This document shows positions 33,382-42,751 of a stretch of DNA of 64,000 nucleotides, one piece after another (the stretch's first letter is position 1; each line of letters starts with the position of its first letter). The notes under the pieces were generated by a model. That model ran no database searches. It was given only the letters and a program-made list of their open reading frames with translations, and had not been told where the DNA came from. Origin of the DNA: Zoogloea sp. (GTDB taxonomy: Bacteria > Pseudomonadota > Gammaproteobacteria > Burkholderiales > Rhodocyclaceae). The stretch covers positions 1-64,000 of the forward strand of contig NZ_JAQUVG010000004.1 in assembly GCF_028693495.1 (NCBI RefSeq), in the 5' to 3' direction. Made by a program: the position numbers and the translations under genes.

Positions 33382-33951
33382 TTACTGGGGGCGCTCGGCC
33401 AGAGCCTTCTCGACGGCATTCACCAGGGTCCGGCTGTCTGGCGCCGTTGTGCTGGGAAAACTCATGACCTTCTGACCGCTCCGGTCAATCAGGTATTTGT
33501 GAAAATTCCAGCGCGGGCGTTCCCCCGTGATGGAGGCCAGCTGCCGGTAAAACGGGTTGGCTGCGGATCCGCCCACCTCCGTCTTGGCCATCATGGGAAA
33601 CTTGACCCCATAAGTGAGGCGGCAGAAATCAGCGATCTCCTTGCTGCTGCCAGGCTCCTGGTTGCCGAAGTCGTTGGACGGAAAACCCACCACCACCAGA
33701 CCCTTGTCCTTGTACCTGGCATACATCTTTTCCAGTCCATCATACTGGCTGGTGAAGCCACAGTAACTCGCGGTATTGACCACCAGCAGCACCTTGCCCT
33801 GGTAATCGCACAGATTTTGGGTCTTGTCGTCCTGAAGACGCGGGAAGCTGTGGTTGAGCAGGCCAGGGCATGCCGCCTGCACGCTCCCAGCCCCCAGAAA
33901 CAGGAGAAGCAGGAGGGTCTGGAAGATCCCGGACGCAGAAGATGGGCTCAT
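33382..33951 (-). CDS. Glutathione peroxidase family protein with signal peptide (Cys type)
   Basis: LLVVNTASYCGFTSQYDGLEKMYARYKDKGLVVVGFPSNDFGNQEPGS; RWNFHKYLIDRSG. Confidence 0.93.
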   Translation of the reverse strand: MSPSSASGIFQTLLLLLFLGAGSVQAACPGLLNHSFPRLQDDKTQNLCDYQGKVLLVVNTASYCGFTSQYDGLEKMYARYKDKGLVVVGFPSNDFGNQEPGSSKEIADFCRLTYGVKFPMMAKTEVGGSAANPFYRQLASITGERPRWNFHKYLIDRSGQKVMSFPSTTAPDSRTLVNAVEKALAERPQ

Positions 33952-33955
33952 GGTG

Positions 33956-34165
33956 TCAAGCACCACTGTTCTGATGGACAAACCACAGTACGTCAATGTC
34001 TTCGTCCTGGACAGCAGGACGATCAGAATCTGCTTGGAGGACGCTCTCGACTCCCGTGAAGCTTACTGGGGAACGGGCCATCTGCTGGACACCGAAAGCG
34101 ATCCCAGCGAGAGCCAGCACCGTCATGAAGAGCGCCCTGGGTGTTTCCATCGACTGGGTATTCAT
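33956..34165 (-). CDS. Small membrane-anchored protein of unknown function
   Basis: 69 aa MNTQSMETPRALFMTVLALAGIAFGVQQMARSPVSFTGVESVLQADSDRPAVQDEDIDVLWFVHQNSGA; AGGA 8 nt before ATG; ends 4 nt before the GPx start. Confidence 0.7.
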   Translation of the reverse strand: MNTQSMETPRALFMTVLALAGIAFGVQQMARSPVSFTGVESVLQADSDRPAVQDEDIDVLWFVHQNSGA

Positions 34166-34170
34166 GATGT

Positions 34171-34183
34171 TTGTCCTAGACAA
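34171..34183. promoter_or_regulatory. Palindromic putative operator 1
   Basis: TTGTCCTAGACAA, arms TTGTC/GACAA. Confidence 0.65.
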
Positions 34184-34200
34184 GAACTGTTGATGTTTCT

Positions 34201-34229
34201 ACACTAGAAGCAATTCACGCTGATGTCAA
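34201..34229 (-). promoter_or_regulatory. Putative sigma70-type promoter for minus-strand operon
   Basis: Minus strand TTGACA-17nt-TAGTGT. Confidence 0.6.
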
Positions 34230-34233
34230 CTTT

Positions 34234-34246
34234 TTGTCCAGGACAA
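34234..34246. promoter_or_regulatory. Palindromic putative operator 2
   Basis: TTGTCCAGGACAA, perfect palindrome, containing the AGGA Shine-Dalgarno of the MerR gene. Confidence 0.7.
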
Positions 34247-34249
34247 TCA

Positions 34250-35185
34250 ATGAACAATCCTCTCCTTCCTGCTGGCCTTCCCATCGCTGCGGTGGAGCGT
34301 GACACGGGCCTGGCCAAGGACACCCTGCGGGTTTGGGAACGACGTTACGGATTCCCCCTGCCGGCCCGGGACACCCATGGAGAACGGGTTTATCCCCCCG
34401 AGCAAGTGGACAAGTTGCGACTGATCCGCCGGCTGACTGATCTGGGACATCGCCCAGCGAAGATCATCGGCCTCGACCTGAGCACCCTCACCCGGATGCT
34501 GGAGGACATGGGGAGTCCCAAGGATCCGGCCGATCCGGAACGAAGTGCCCAGTTTGCAGCGATCCTCAAGTTCGTCCGGCTGCACCTCCACGAAGATCTC
34601 CGCCGCAGCCTTCAGCAGCAACTGATGAAGCTCGGCCTGCAGCAGTTCGTGAGCAGTGTGGTCGCTCCCCTCAGCAGCCTGATCGGTGATGCCTGGCTGC
34701 GGGGAGAGCTGGAGATTGCGGAAGAGCACTTGTTTACCGAGCAGATCCAGAACATCCTGCGGGCAGCCATCAGCACCCAGCCGATGGCCCAGGGAGGACG
34801 GCCCGTGGTGCTGCTCACCACCTTTCCGGAAGAACAGCATGCCCTCGGGCTGCTGATGGTGGAGGCCATGATCGCCCCGGAAGGGGCCAGCTGCATCTCC
34901 CTGGGGACCCAGACACCTCTGGAGGACATCCGCGCCGCCACCGACGCCGCCAGCTTTGACATCGTTGCCGTCTCCTTCAGCGCCGCCTATCCGGCCCGCC
35001 AGGCAGTGGAGGGGCTGCGCAGCCTGCGGCAAAGCCTGCCGGAACAGGTCGCCCTCTGGGCCGGCGGGGCCGGAATCAGGGGCTGTGCCCGAAAACTGAC
35101 CGGCGTGCACCTGTTCGAATCTCTCGACGCAATCCCGGTGGCCATCGAAGCCTGGCGGCACCAGCGCGCCTCGGATCAGGCATAA
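34250..35185 (+). CDS. MerR family regulator with B12-binding domain (CarH/LitR-like putative light sensor)
   Basis: MerR HTH AVERDTGLAKDTLRVWERRYGFP; W-x9-EH (WLRGELEIAEEH) and ExHxxG (EQHALG) motifs; SLG and GGAG segments of B12 Rossmann fold. Confidence 0.9.
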   Translation: MNNPLLPAGLPIAAVERDTGLAKDTLRVWERRYGFPLPARDTHGERVYPPEQVDKLRLIRRLTDLGHRPAKIIGLDLSTLTRMLEDMGSPKDPADPERSAQFAAILKFVRLHLHEDLRRSLQQQLMKLGLQQFVSSVVAPLSSLIGDAWLRGELEIAEEHLFTEQIQNILRAAISTQPMAQGGRPVVLLTTFPEEQHALGLLMVEAMIAPEGASCISLGTQTPLEDIRAATDAASFDIVAVSFSAAYPARQAVEGLRSLRQSLPEQVALWAGGAGIRGCARKLTGVHLFESLDAIPVAIEAWRHQRASDQA

Positions 35186-36105
35186 GCGGGCGCGGGTACC
35201 GCACGGCAGCGGGGCACCCTGTCCAGGCACCAATGGGTCCGTGCCCAGCTCCAGACCGCTGCCAGACTATCCACCGCGAGGTCCGCCGGAGGTGCCTGCC
35301 CCAGGAAAGCCAGCGCATCCACCAGGACCTGGGCTGGAGCCGCGGCTTCGATTGCCCGGGCAAGGGTCTGCTTGGAGAGTTTTTCTCCCGCCAGATTGCA
35401 CGCCACCGGCAGATGGGCATAGGCCGGAGCCGGATACCCCAGCAGGCGCTGGAGCAGGATCTGGCGTGCGGTGGAGTCCAGCAGATCGGCGCCCCGCACC
35501 ACCTCCGTCACCCCGGCTTCGGCATCGTCCACCACCACCGCCAACTGGTAGGCAAACAGGCCGTCGGCCCGTAACAACACAAAGTCTCCCACCTCGCAGG
35601 CCACCTCCTCCCGGATCGCTCCCTGGACGCCATCCTCAAAGTGGATGGGCCCCGCAGGCACGGCCAGGCGCCAGGCCCGGGCTACCCGTCCAGCCGGGAG
35701 GCCCAAACGGCAGGTTCCCGGATAACGACGGGTGCCATCCCGGGACAGCGCGGAGTCCGCCATTTCCTTGCGGGTGCAGGCACAGCCAAAGACCTGGCCA
35801 GCCTCCCGCAGACGCTCGAAGGCGCTCCGGTAGGCCCCAGTGCGGCTGCTTTGCCAGACCACTTCCCCGTCCCACTCAAAACCGAAACGCTCGAGGGTGC
35901 GGAGGATGCCATCGGCGGCACCGGGGACGCTGCGGGGGGTATCCACATCCTCGATCCGGACCCGCCAGTCACCTCCCTGAGCCCGCGCCGACAGGCAACT
36001 GCCCAAGGCCGCCACCATCGAGCCAAAATGCAGCGGGCCCGTTGGCGACGGGGCAAAACGCCCCACCACCCGGCCAGCCCCCCGGGACGCTTGGAGAATA
36101 TTCAT
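35176..36105 (-). CDS. gluQ: Glutamyl-Q tRNA(Asp) synthetase
   Basis: GRFAPSPTGPLHFGSMVAALGSCLSAR; Class I aaRS HIGH-like; shortened GltX-like protein. Confidence 0.92.
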   Translation of the reverse strand: MNILQASRGAGRVVGRFAPSPTGPLHFGSMVAALGSCLSARAQGGDWRVRIEDVDTPRSVPGAADGILRTLERFGFEWDGEVVWQSSRTGAYRSAFERLREAGQVFGCACTRKEMADSALSRDGTRRYPGTCRLGLPAGRVARAWRLAVPAGPIHFEDGVQGAIREEVACEVGDFVLLRADGLFAYQLAVVVDDAEAGVTEVVRGADLLDSTARQILLQRLLGYPAPAYAHLPVACNLAGEKLSKQTLARAIEAAAPAQVLVDALAFLGQAPPADLAVDSLAAVWSWARTHWCLDRVPRCRAVPAPAYA

Positions 36106-36172
36106 CAAGGGATCTCTTTTTTCATGGAAAGCGGCCACCAGACCGGACGCCCGGACAGCGGTCACAAGCCCC

Positions 36173-37045
36173 TCACCAGCAGGCCAGCCGGCGGCTGCGC
36201 TCCAGGCGTTCGACAAATTTCGGGAAATCCAGCCCGGTCCGAACCCGCAGGGCACGGGCCTGGCTCGCCACTTCCCGCCAGCGGGGCGTGAAACCCGGGG
36301 ACCGGAAGGCCAGCACGATATCGTTGCCGTCAGAAAGGGAGATCATCATCAGGCGGTCGTCAAAGACCTCGGCAATCATCGCCAGGTGATCCTCCCGGTC
36401 GGCCTTCTCCCCAGCCAGGTTGGCCACCATCAACCCCTTGCCCGTCAGGGCATCGCACACATCCTGATAAAAGCCCCTGGAACTCACCGAGTCCGCCAGG
36501 CCATGCCGATCGAAGGCATCCATCATGATCACATCGGGACGCGCCTCCCAGTCACGGCTGCGGCGCACCCCATCCGCACCGTCTCCCTCCAGCACCTGCA
36601 GCCGGTCGTCGTCCGGCGGCAGTTCGAACTCGTCGGAGAGCGCAATCACCCGGGGGTCGATCTCGACCACGGTGATCCGTGCCGACCCCACATGCCGGTG
36701 GCAGAACTTGGCCAGGGAGCCCCCGCCCAGGCCCAGCATGAGGATCTGCCGGGGCTTGGGCACGAAGAGAAGGAAGCTCATCATCGCCTGGGTGTAGTCC
36801 AGCGCCAGGGCGAAAGGATCCTTCAGGCTCATGGTGCTCTGGATCAGGGACAGGGAAAAATGCAGGCTGCGGGTGGTACCGTCGTCGATCACAAAGGGTT
36901 TGTCGTAGGATCCCGCGAGGATCTGGCGCAGGACAGCCTCCCGGTCACACTCCGGCGGCTCCAGCAGGAGAAGGGTATCGGTCTCCGGAGCAAACGGACT
37001 GGGAAGGACAAGAACTGGCACAGAACCGGCAGGAGAACGGGGCAT
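36173..37045 (-). CDS. Spermidine synthase-like methyltransferase fold protein
   Basis: ILMLGLGGGSLAKFCHRHVGSARITVVEIDPRVIALS. Confidence 0.85.
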   Translation of the reverse strand: MPRSPAGSVPVLVLPSPFAPETDTLLLLEPPECDREAVLRQILAGSYDKPFVIDDGTTRSLHFSLSLIQSTMSLKDPFALALDYTQAMMSFLLFVPKPRQILMLGLGGGSLAKFCHRHVGSARITVVEIDPRVIALSDEFELPPDDDRLQVLEGDGADGVRRSRDWEARPDVIMMDAFDRHGLADSVSSRGFYQDVCDALTGKGLMVANLAGEKADREDHLAMIAEVFDDRLMMISLSDGNDIVLAFRSPGFTPRWREVASQARALRVRTGLDFPKFVERLERSRRLACW

Positions 37046-37238
37046 GGAACAAGAAAGCGCAAAGAGCGGATTTTAACGCACCCCGCCGACACTCCCCCGG
37101 GACAGCGAGCCCCTTCCCGCTCCGCCTCCTCAAGATTTTCTGCAAGAAGCCGTACAGCCGGTTCAGACTCCTGCCCATGGCCCACCGGCCCGCCGCCGGC
37201 ACTGACCGGGAAAACGCCACAAAAAGAAAGACATTGCC

Positions 37239-38849
37239 ATGACCATCAAACAACGCCTGATCCTGCTGGCGGCAACCGCCATGACCGGCATGCTGATCCT
37301 CGCCGGAACAAATTATTTCCAGACCCGGCAGGTCTTCGAGAGAACCAACTTCGCCAACATCAACGGTGTCCCCAGCCTGCTGGCCCTGAACCACATCGCC
37401 ACCAACTTTGGCCTGGCCCGGGAATACATCTATCGGCATCTGGTCGCCACCACACCGGAAGACATGGATCAGGCCAGCACACGCATCCAGGCCTCCCGGC
37501 AAGGTGTGGATGAGGGCTTCACCACTTACGACGCCCTGCTGGCCAACGACGAGGACCGCCGCCTGATCAACACCCTGCGCGCCAGCTTCAAGGAATATCG
37601 GCCGCAAATCGACGAGGTCATCCGCCTGTCCCGGGAAAACCGCAAGGAGGAAGCCCGGCAGAAACTGACCGAGCTGATCCCTCTGGCTGACAGGATCACC
37701 CAGAACATCGGCGCCCTGCTCGTCCTGAACGAAAAGCTGGGCAAGGAATCCGCCGACGATGCTGCGCGAACCATGAGCAGCGCCAGCACCCTCGCCCTGA
37801 TCCTGCTTCTGGCGACGGCGGGGGTCAGCGCCTTCAACAGCCTGCAGACCATCCGCACGATCCAGGTGCGTCTCGCCGAAGCCAATCGCTGTGCCAGCCG
37901 CATCGCCGGCGGAGATCTGACCCCGGGTCAGACGCGCCCCCGTGGAGGCGACGAAATCGGCCAGGTGCTCCAGTCCCTTGAGGCGATGCGCGCCGACCTG
38001 GCCCACACCATCGGCGACATCATGACCCACTCGGGCCGGGTGACCGACTCCGCCGACATCCTGTCCACCGCAGCCCGCCAGGTGTCGATCAGCAGCGAGC
38101 ATCAGGCCAGCGCCACGGCGGCGGCGGCCGCCGCCGTGGAGGAGCTGACCGTCAGCATCGATCACGTGAGCGGCAATGCCGGCGAGGCCACCAGCCAGGC
38201 CCGGGAAGCCGGGCACCTGGCCAGCAACAGCGCCCGTGATGTGGATGCTGCGACCCGCAGCAGCATCCAGGTTTCCGAACAGGTGGAGTCCACCGCGGGT
38301 CAGATCCAGACACTCTCGGAGCAGGTCCAGCAAATCGACAAGATCACCGTGGTGATCCGGGAGGTCGCCGATCAGACCAACCTGCTGGCCCTCAACGCCG
38401 CCATCGAGGCGGCCCGGGCGGGTGAACAGGGCCGCGGCTTCGCGGTGGTTGCCGACGAAGTGCGCAAGCTGGCCGAACGCACGACCAGCTCGGTCCAGGA
38501 AATCAGCACGGTGATCAGTACCATCCAGCAGGGCGCCACCGGCGCGGTGAGCAGCATGCAATCCAGCCGTACGCTGGTGGGTGAAGTGGTGGCAACGGCC
38601 TCCCAGGCCAGTGCCTCCATGGACAGCATTCGCCAGTCTGCCAGCACCGTACAGCAGGCCATCGGCAGCATCAGTGATGCCCTCGGCGAACAGCGGGGAG
38701 CCGCCACCGAACTGGCCCGCAGCGTGGAGTCCATCGCCCAGATGTCGGAGGAAAACTCCGCCGCGGTTCATTCCGTGGCAGGAACCGCCGAACGCCTGGT
38801 CGAGGTGGCCGGCAGCCTGCGGACCAGCGTCTCCCGCTTCCGCATCTGA
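37239..38849 (+). CDS. Methyl-accepting chemotaxis protein
   Basis: C-terminal [39 protein letters not shown]-terminal 4HB-like sensor. Confidence 0.96.
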   Translation: MTIKQRLILLAATAMTGMLILAGTNYFQTRQVFERTNFANINGVPSLLALNHIATNFGLAREYIYRHLVATTPEDMDQASTRIQASRQGVDEGFTTYDALLANDEDRRLINTLRASFKEYRPQIDEVIRLSRENRKEEARQKLTELIPLADRITQNIGALLVLNEKLGKESADDAARTMSSASTLALILLLATAGVSAFNSLQTIRTIQVRLAEANRCASRIAGGDLTPGQTRPRGGDEIGQVLQSLEAMRADLAHTIGDIMTHSGRVTDSADILSTAARQVSISSEHQASATAAAAAAVEELTVSIDHVSGNAGEATSQAREAGHLASNSARDVDAATRSSIQVSEQVESTAGQIQTLSEQVQQIDKITVVIREVADQTNLLALNAAIEAARAGEQGRGFAVVADEVRKLAERTTSSVQEISTVISTIQQGATGAVSSMQSSRTLVGEVVATASQASASMDSIRQSASTVQQAIGSISDALGEQRGAATELARSVESIAQMSEENSAAVHSVAGTAERLVEVAGSLRTSVSRFRI

Positions 38850-38965
38850 GCCGCCCTGCGACACTATGCCGCACCGTTTTGGTGCGGTAAATTGCCGCGC
38901 ATCAAGCCTGCGCAGCCGCTCACCCATTAATGTGCGCCCCATCATCTCTAAGGGAGCCACACTCA

Positions 38966-40957
38966 ATGAACCGGAACACCGGCCGCTGCCGCCTCATTCC
39001 TCTCACCGTCCCCCTCGCCCTGGCCTGCGCCTTTCCGGCACAGGCCGCGCCCACCCTGGCAGAAGTGGTCGTGACCGCACCGACCATGGACGCCCCTCTC
39101 ACCGTCACCACCGACCCCCGTGCGCCCCGGCAACCGGTACCCGCCCACGACGGGGCTGATTACCTGAAGAACATCGCCGGCTTCTCGGTGATCCGCAAGG
39201 GCGGCACCGACGGGGACCCGGTGTTCCGGGGTATGGCGGCCTCCCGGCTGGGGATCCTGCTGGACGGCGAGATGATCCTGGGCGGCTGCGGCAACCGGAT
39301 GGACCCCCCCACCGCCTACGTCTTCCCGGAAGCCTTCGACCGGATCACCGTGCTGAAGGGGCCTCAAACGGTAAAGTACGGGCCGGGCAACAGTGCCGGC
39401 GTGGTCCTCTTCGAGCGCAGCGCGAAAGTGCGCAAGGGCTTTGAAAGCAAGGTGGAAGCCAGCCTGCTGGGCGGCAGCTTCGGCCGCAACGACCAGGTTC
39501 TCCGCGCCGAACTCGGCAACGAGCGTTACTACGGGGAGCTCACCGGCACCCACTCCCACAGCCAGGACTACAAGGATGGATCCGGCCGCCGGGTGCATTC
39601 CTACTACGACCGCTGGAGCATCAGCGGCGCCGTCGGCCTGACCCCAGACCAGGACACCCGGATCGAACTGAGCTTCGCCAAGAGCGACGGGCAGGCTGCC
39701 TATGCCGACCGCAGCATGGACGGTACCCAGTTCGACCGGACCAACGTGGGCCTCAAGTTCGAGAAGAAGAATCTGAGCCCCCTGGTCGCCAAGGTGGAGG
39801 CACAGGTCTATCGCAACTACGTGGACCACGTGATGGACAACTACAGCCTGCGTCCGCTGAGCGGCATGCGGATGCTGAGCAATCCGGATCGGGAAACCAG
39901 GGGGGGCCGGATCGCCACCACCCTCGACCTCTCCCCCCGCAGCAGCCTGGAAACCGGTATCGACTTCCAGGAAAACGATCACACCCTGCGCCGTACCCTG
40001 ACGGCATCCCGGGTCGCCGACATGCGCTTTCAGCAATGGGGGATGTTCGGCGAACTGTCCCACGAGCTCAATGCCGCCCACCGCCTGATCGGGGGCGCCC
40101 GGATCGACTGGACTGAGGCAAAGGACGAGCGCAGTGGCCGGAGCACGTCGGGAGTGAGCGACAAGGACACCCTGAAAGCCGCCTTCCTGCGCTGGGAAAA
40201 TGCCTGGAATGCCGCGACCACCCTGTATGCGGGCGTCGGCCATAGCGAGCGGGCACCAGACTACTGGGAGCGCAGCAAATCCCCGGCGGCCACCTCCAGC
40301 ATGATGACCGGCAGTGCCAGCACCTTTCTGATCAAACCCGAAAAAACCAACCAGCTGGACACCGGGGTGATCTACGCTGCGGGCCCGGTGAAGGCCTCCC
40401 TGTCAGCCTTCTACGCCAAGCACCAGGATTTCATCCAGATCAACACGATCCGGAACGGCAGCTACCTGACCACCGGCGCCCTTAACATCGACGCCACCAC
40501 CTACGGCCTGGAAGCAGACGCCAGCTACCAGCTCACCCCCTTCTGGAAGACCTGGGGTACCCTGGCCTGGACCCACGGCGACAACGATACCAGCGGCAGG
40601 CCCCTGTCCCAGATCGCCCCGCTCGAAGGCCGCGTCGGCGCCGGCTACGACGACAAGACCTGGAGCGCCGGCGCCCTGCTCCGCCTCGTCCAGGGCCAGA
40701 AGCGGCTCGACCCGGGCAACGGGAACATCGTCGGCCAGGACATCGGCGCCTCCAGCGGCTTTGCCATCGTATCCCTCAATGCAGGCTACCGGCCCCGCAA
40801 GGGCACCCTTTTGACCGCGGGCGTGGACAACCTCTTCGACAAGACCTACGCCGAATTCATCAGCCGCAGCGGCGCAATGGTGGGCGGATTCACCCAGACC
40901 ACCCGGGTGAACGAACCAGGCCGGACCTTCTGGCTCAAGGCCAACCTGGCGTTCTGA
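38966..40957 (+). CDS. TonB-dependent copper receptor
   Basis: VFRGMAASRLGILLDGEMILGGCGNRMDPPTAYVFPEAFDRITVLKGPQTVKYGPGNSAGVVLFER. Confidence 0.9.
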   Translation: MNRNTGRCRLIPLTVPLALACAFPAQAAPTLAEVVVTAPTMDAPLTVTTDPRAPRQPVPAHDGADYLKNIAGFSVIRKGGTDGDPVFRGMAASRLGILLDGEMILGGCGNRMDPPTAYVFPEAFDRITVLKGPQTVKYGPGNSAGVVLFERSAKVRKGFESKVEASLLGGSFGRNDQVLRAELGNERYYGELTGTHSHSQDYKDGSGRRVHSYYDRWSISGAVGLTPDQDTRIELSFAKSDGQAAYADRSMDGTQFDRTNVGLKFEKKNLSPLVAKVEAQVYRNYVDHVMDNYSLRPLSGMRMLSNPDRETRGGRIATTLDLSPRSSLETGIDFQENDHTLRRTLTASRVADMRFQQWGMFGELSHELNAAHRLIGGARIDWTEAKDERSGRSTSGVSDKDTLKAAFLRWENAWNAATTLYAGVGHSERAPDYWERSKSPAATSSMMTGSASTFLIKPEKTNQLDTGVIYAAGPVKASLSAFYAKHQDFIQINTIRNGSYLTTGALNIDATTYGLEADASYQLTPFWKTWGTLAWTHGDNDTSGRPLSQIAPLEGRVGAGYDDKTWSAGALLRLVQGQKRLDPGNGNIVGQDIGASSGFAIVSLNAGYRPRKGTLLTAGVDNLFDKTYAEFISRSGAMVGGFTQTTRVNEPGRTFWLKANLAF

Positions 40958-40984
40958 GGCCGTCAATCCAGCGGCAGCCTGACC

Positions 40985-42061
40985 TCATGCGAGCAGGGCG
41001 ACCGCCTTGACCTGAACCACTACCGCCATCCCGGGTATCAGCCCCAGCTGATCCCGGGATTTCCTGGTGATGCGGGCAAGCAGGAGGCAGCCCCCCACGT
41101 CGAGGGTCACCAGGCAGTGGGCCGGATGGGCCGCCTCGGCGAAACCGCTGACCGTCCCGGCGAGACGGTTGAGAATGCTCGATGGCCCACCTCCCTCCAG
41201 CGCCAGACTCACGTCTCGCGCCGGAATCCGCACCAGCAGCATTTCACCGGGGGCACGCTGCTGGTGATTCACCCACAGGCAGCCGCCGGAAAAGGCCAGA
41301 CGGGTCAGGTGGTGAATTTCGTCGTGAGCCTCGACCCGCGTCTCCAGGAGCACCCCGGCATCTTCATCCCGGGTCAGGGACAGGTCGGTCCGGGCCAGGA
41401 TCTCCGCCACGGCGCCGCTGGCCGTCACCAGCCCCCGATCCAGCAACACCAGGTGGTCGGCCAGCCTGGCCACCTCCTCGCGGGAGTGGCTCACGTACAG
41501 CACGGGGATCTCCAGCTCCCGGTGCAGCCCCTCCAGGTAGGGCAGGATTTCCTGCTTGCGGGCCGCATCCAGGGCCGCCAGGGGCTCATCCATCAGCAAC
41601 AGGCGGGGACTCGTCAGCAGGGCGCGGGCAATCGCCACCCTTTGCCGCTCCCCACCCGACAGGCGCTCCGGTCCCCGTTCAAGAAGATGCCCGATGCCCA
41701 GTAGGCTCATGGCCACATCCCAGCCCACCCGCCGCTCGGCAGGCGGGATCCGGCGGAGTCCGAATTCCAGATTCGCCCTCACGGAGAGGTGGGGAAACAG
41801 GCTCGGCTCCTGGAAGACATAGCCCAGGGGCCGGCGATGCACCGGAAGGAAGACCCGGCGGGCATCGTCCTGCCAGCACTCTCCGTTCACCTCCACCCGC
41901 CCCTGGCCGCGGGCCAGTCCTGCCACGCAGCGCAGCAGCGTGGTCTTGCCAGAACCCGATGGGCCGAACAGCGCCGTCACACCCCGCCCGGGCAGGGTCA
42001 GGTCCGCATGAAGGTTGAAATCGGTCAGCGGCAAGTCCAGAGCCAGGCGCAGCACGCTCAT
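40985..42061 (-). CDS. modC: Molybdenum ABC transporter ATP-binding protein
   Basis: [34 protein letters not shown]-terminal TOBE/MOP-like domain. Confidence 0.94.
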   Translation of the reverse strand: MSVLRLALDLPLTDFNLHADLTLPGRGVTALFGPSGSGKTTLLRCVAGLARGQGRVEVNGECWQDDARRVFLPVHRRPLGYVFQEPSLFPHLSVRANLEFGLRRIPPAERRVGWDVAMSLLGIGHLLERGPERLSGGERQRVAIARALLTSPRLLLMDEPLAALDAARKQEILPYLEGLHRELEIPVLYVSHSREEVARLADHLVLLDRGLVTASGAVAEILARTDLSLTRDEDAGVLLETRVEAHDEIHHLTRLAFSGGCLWVNHQQRAPGEMLLVRIPARDVSLALEGGGPSSILNRLAGTVSGFAEAAHPAHCLVTLDVGGCLLLARITRKSRDQLGLIPGMAVVVQVKAVALLA

Positions 42062-42747
42062 CGGGGGCCGCCCCCCCAGAAGCTGCGGGCACCGCCCACG
42101 CTGTACAACATCAGCAGCACCAGAAAGGAAAACACCAGGAGCACCCCTGCCAGGCCATGGGCGCTGGCGTAGTCCATGGCCTCCACGTGATTGTAGATCT
42201 GCATGGACACCACCCGGGTCTCACCCGGCACGTTGCCGCCGATCATCAGCACCACCCCGAACTCGCCGACCGTATGGGCAAAGCCCAGGATGGCAGCCGT
42301 GACGAAGCCCGGTCGCGCCAGCGGCAGGGTCACATGAACGAAACGATCCCAGGGAGAAGCCCTCAGGGTGGCAGCCACTTCCAGCGGCCGCTCCCCGATT
42401 GCCATGAAGGCATTCTGCAGGGGCTGAACGACGAAGGGCAGGGAATACACCACCGATGCCAGCACCAGCCCCGGAAAGGTGAAGGGCAGGCGTGCCAGGC
42501 CCATCGCCTCGACGAACTGCCCCACCGGTCCCTGCGGCCCCAGAAGCACCAGCAGGTAGAACCCCAGCACGGTGGGAGGCAGCACGATGGGCAAGGCCAC
42601 CACTGCCCCGACCACGCCCCGCAGCGGCGAGCGCGTGCGGGCCAGCCACAGGGCAATGGGCGTCCCCACCACCAGTAACAGGCCGGTGACGGTACTCGCC
42701 AGCTCCAGGGTCAGGCGGATCGCCGCCCAGTCTTCAGCGCTCAGCAT
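42058..42747 (-). CDS. modB: Molybdate ABC transporter permease
   Basis: Permease signature; [30 protein letters not shown]. Confidence 0.95.
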   Translation of the reverse strand: MLSAEDWAAIRLTLELASTVTGLLLVVGTPIALWLARTRSPLRGVVGAVVALPIVLPPTVLGFYLLVLLGPQGPVGQFVEAMGLARLPFTFPGLVLASVVYSLPFVVQPLQNAFMAIGERPLEVAATLRASPWDRFVHVTLPLARPGFVTAAILGFAHTVGEFGVVLMIGGNVPGETRVVSMQIYNHVEAMDYASAHGLAGVLLVFSFLVLLMLYSVGGARSFWGGGPR

Positions 42748-42751
42748 GCCC

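Noticed and set aside
31255-34059. 934-codon plus-strand ORF opposite the light-linked operon
   Set aside because: Antisense shadow of well-supported minus-strand genes in GC-rich DNA; composition rich in H/G/Q/R with no domain
38869-38887. CCGCACC-gtttt-GGTGCGG hairpin after the MCP gene
   Set aside because: Probably a routine weak terminator; no further significance seen
36945-38966. 673-codon minus-strand ORF opposite the MCP gene
   Set aside because: Shadow ORF of a confident chemotaxis receptor gene
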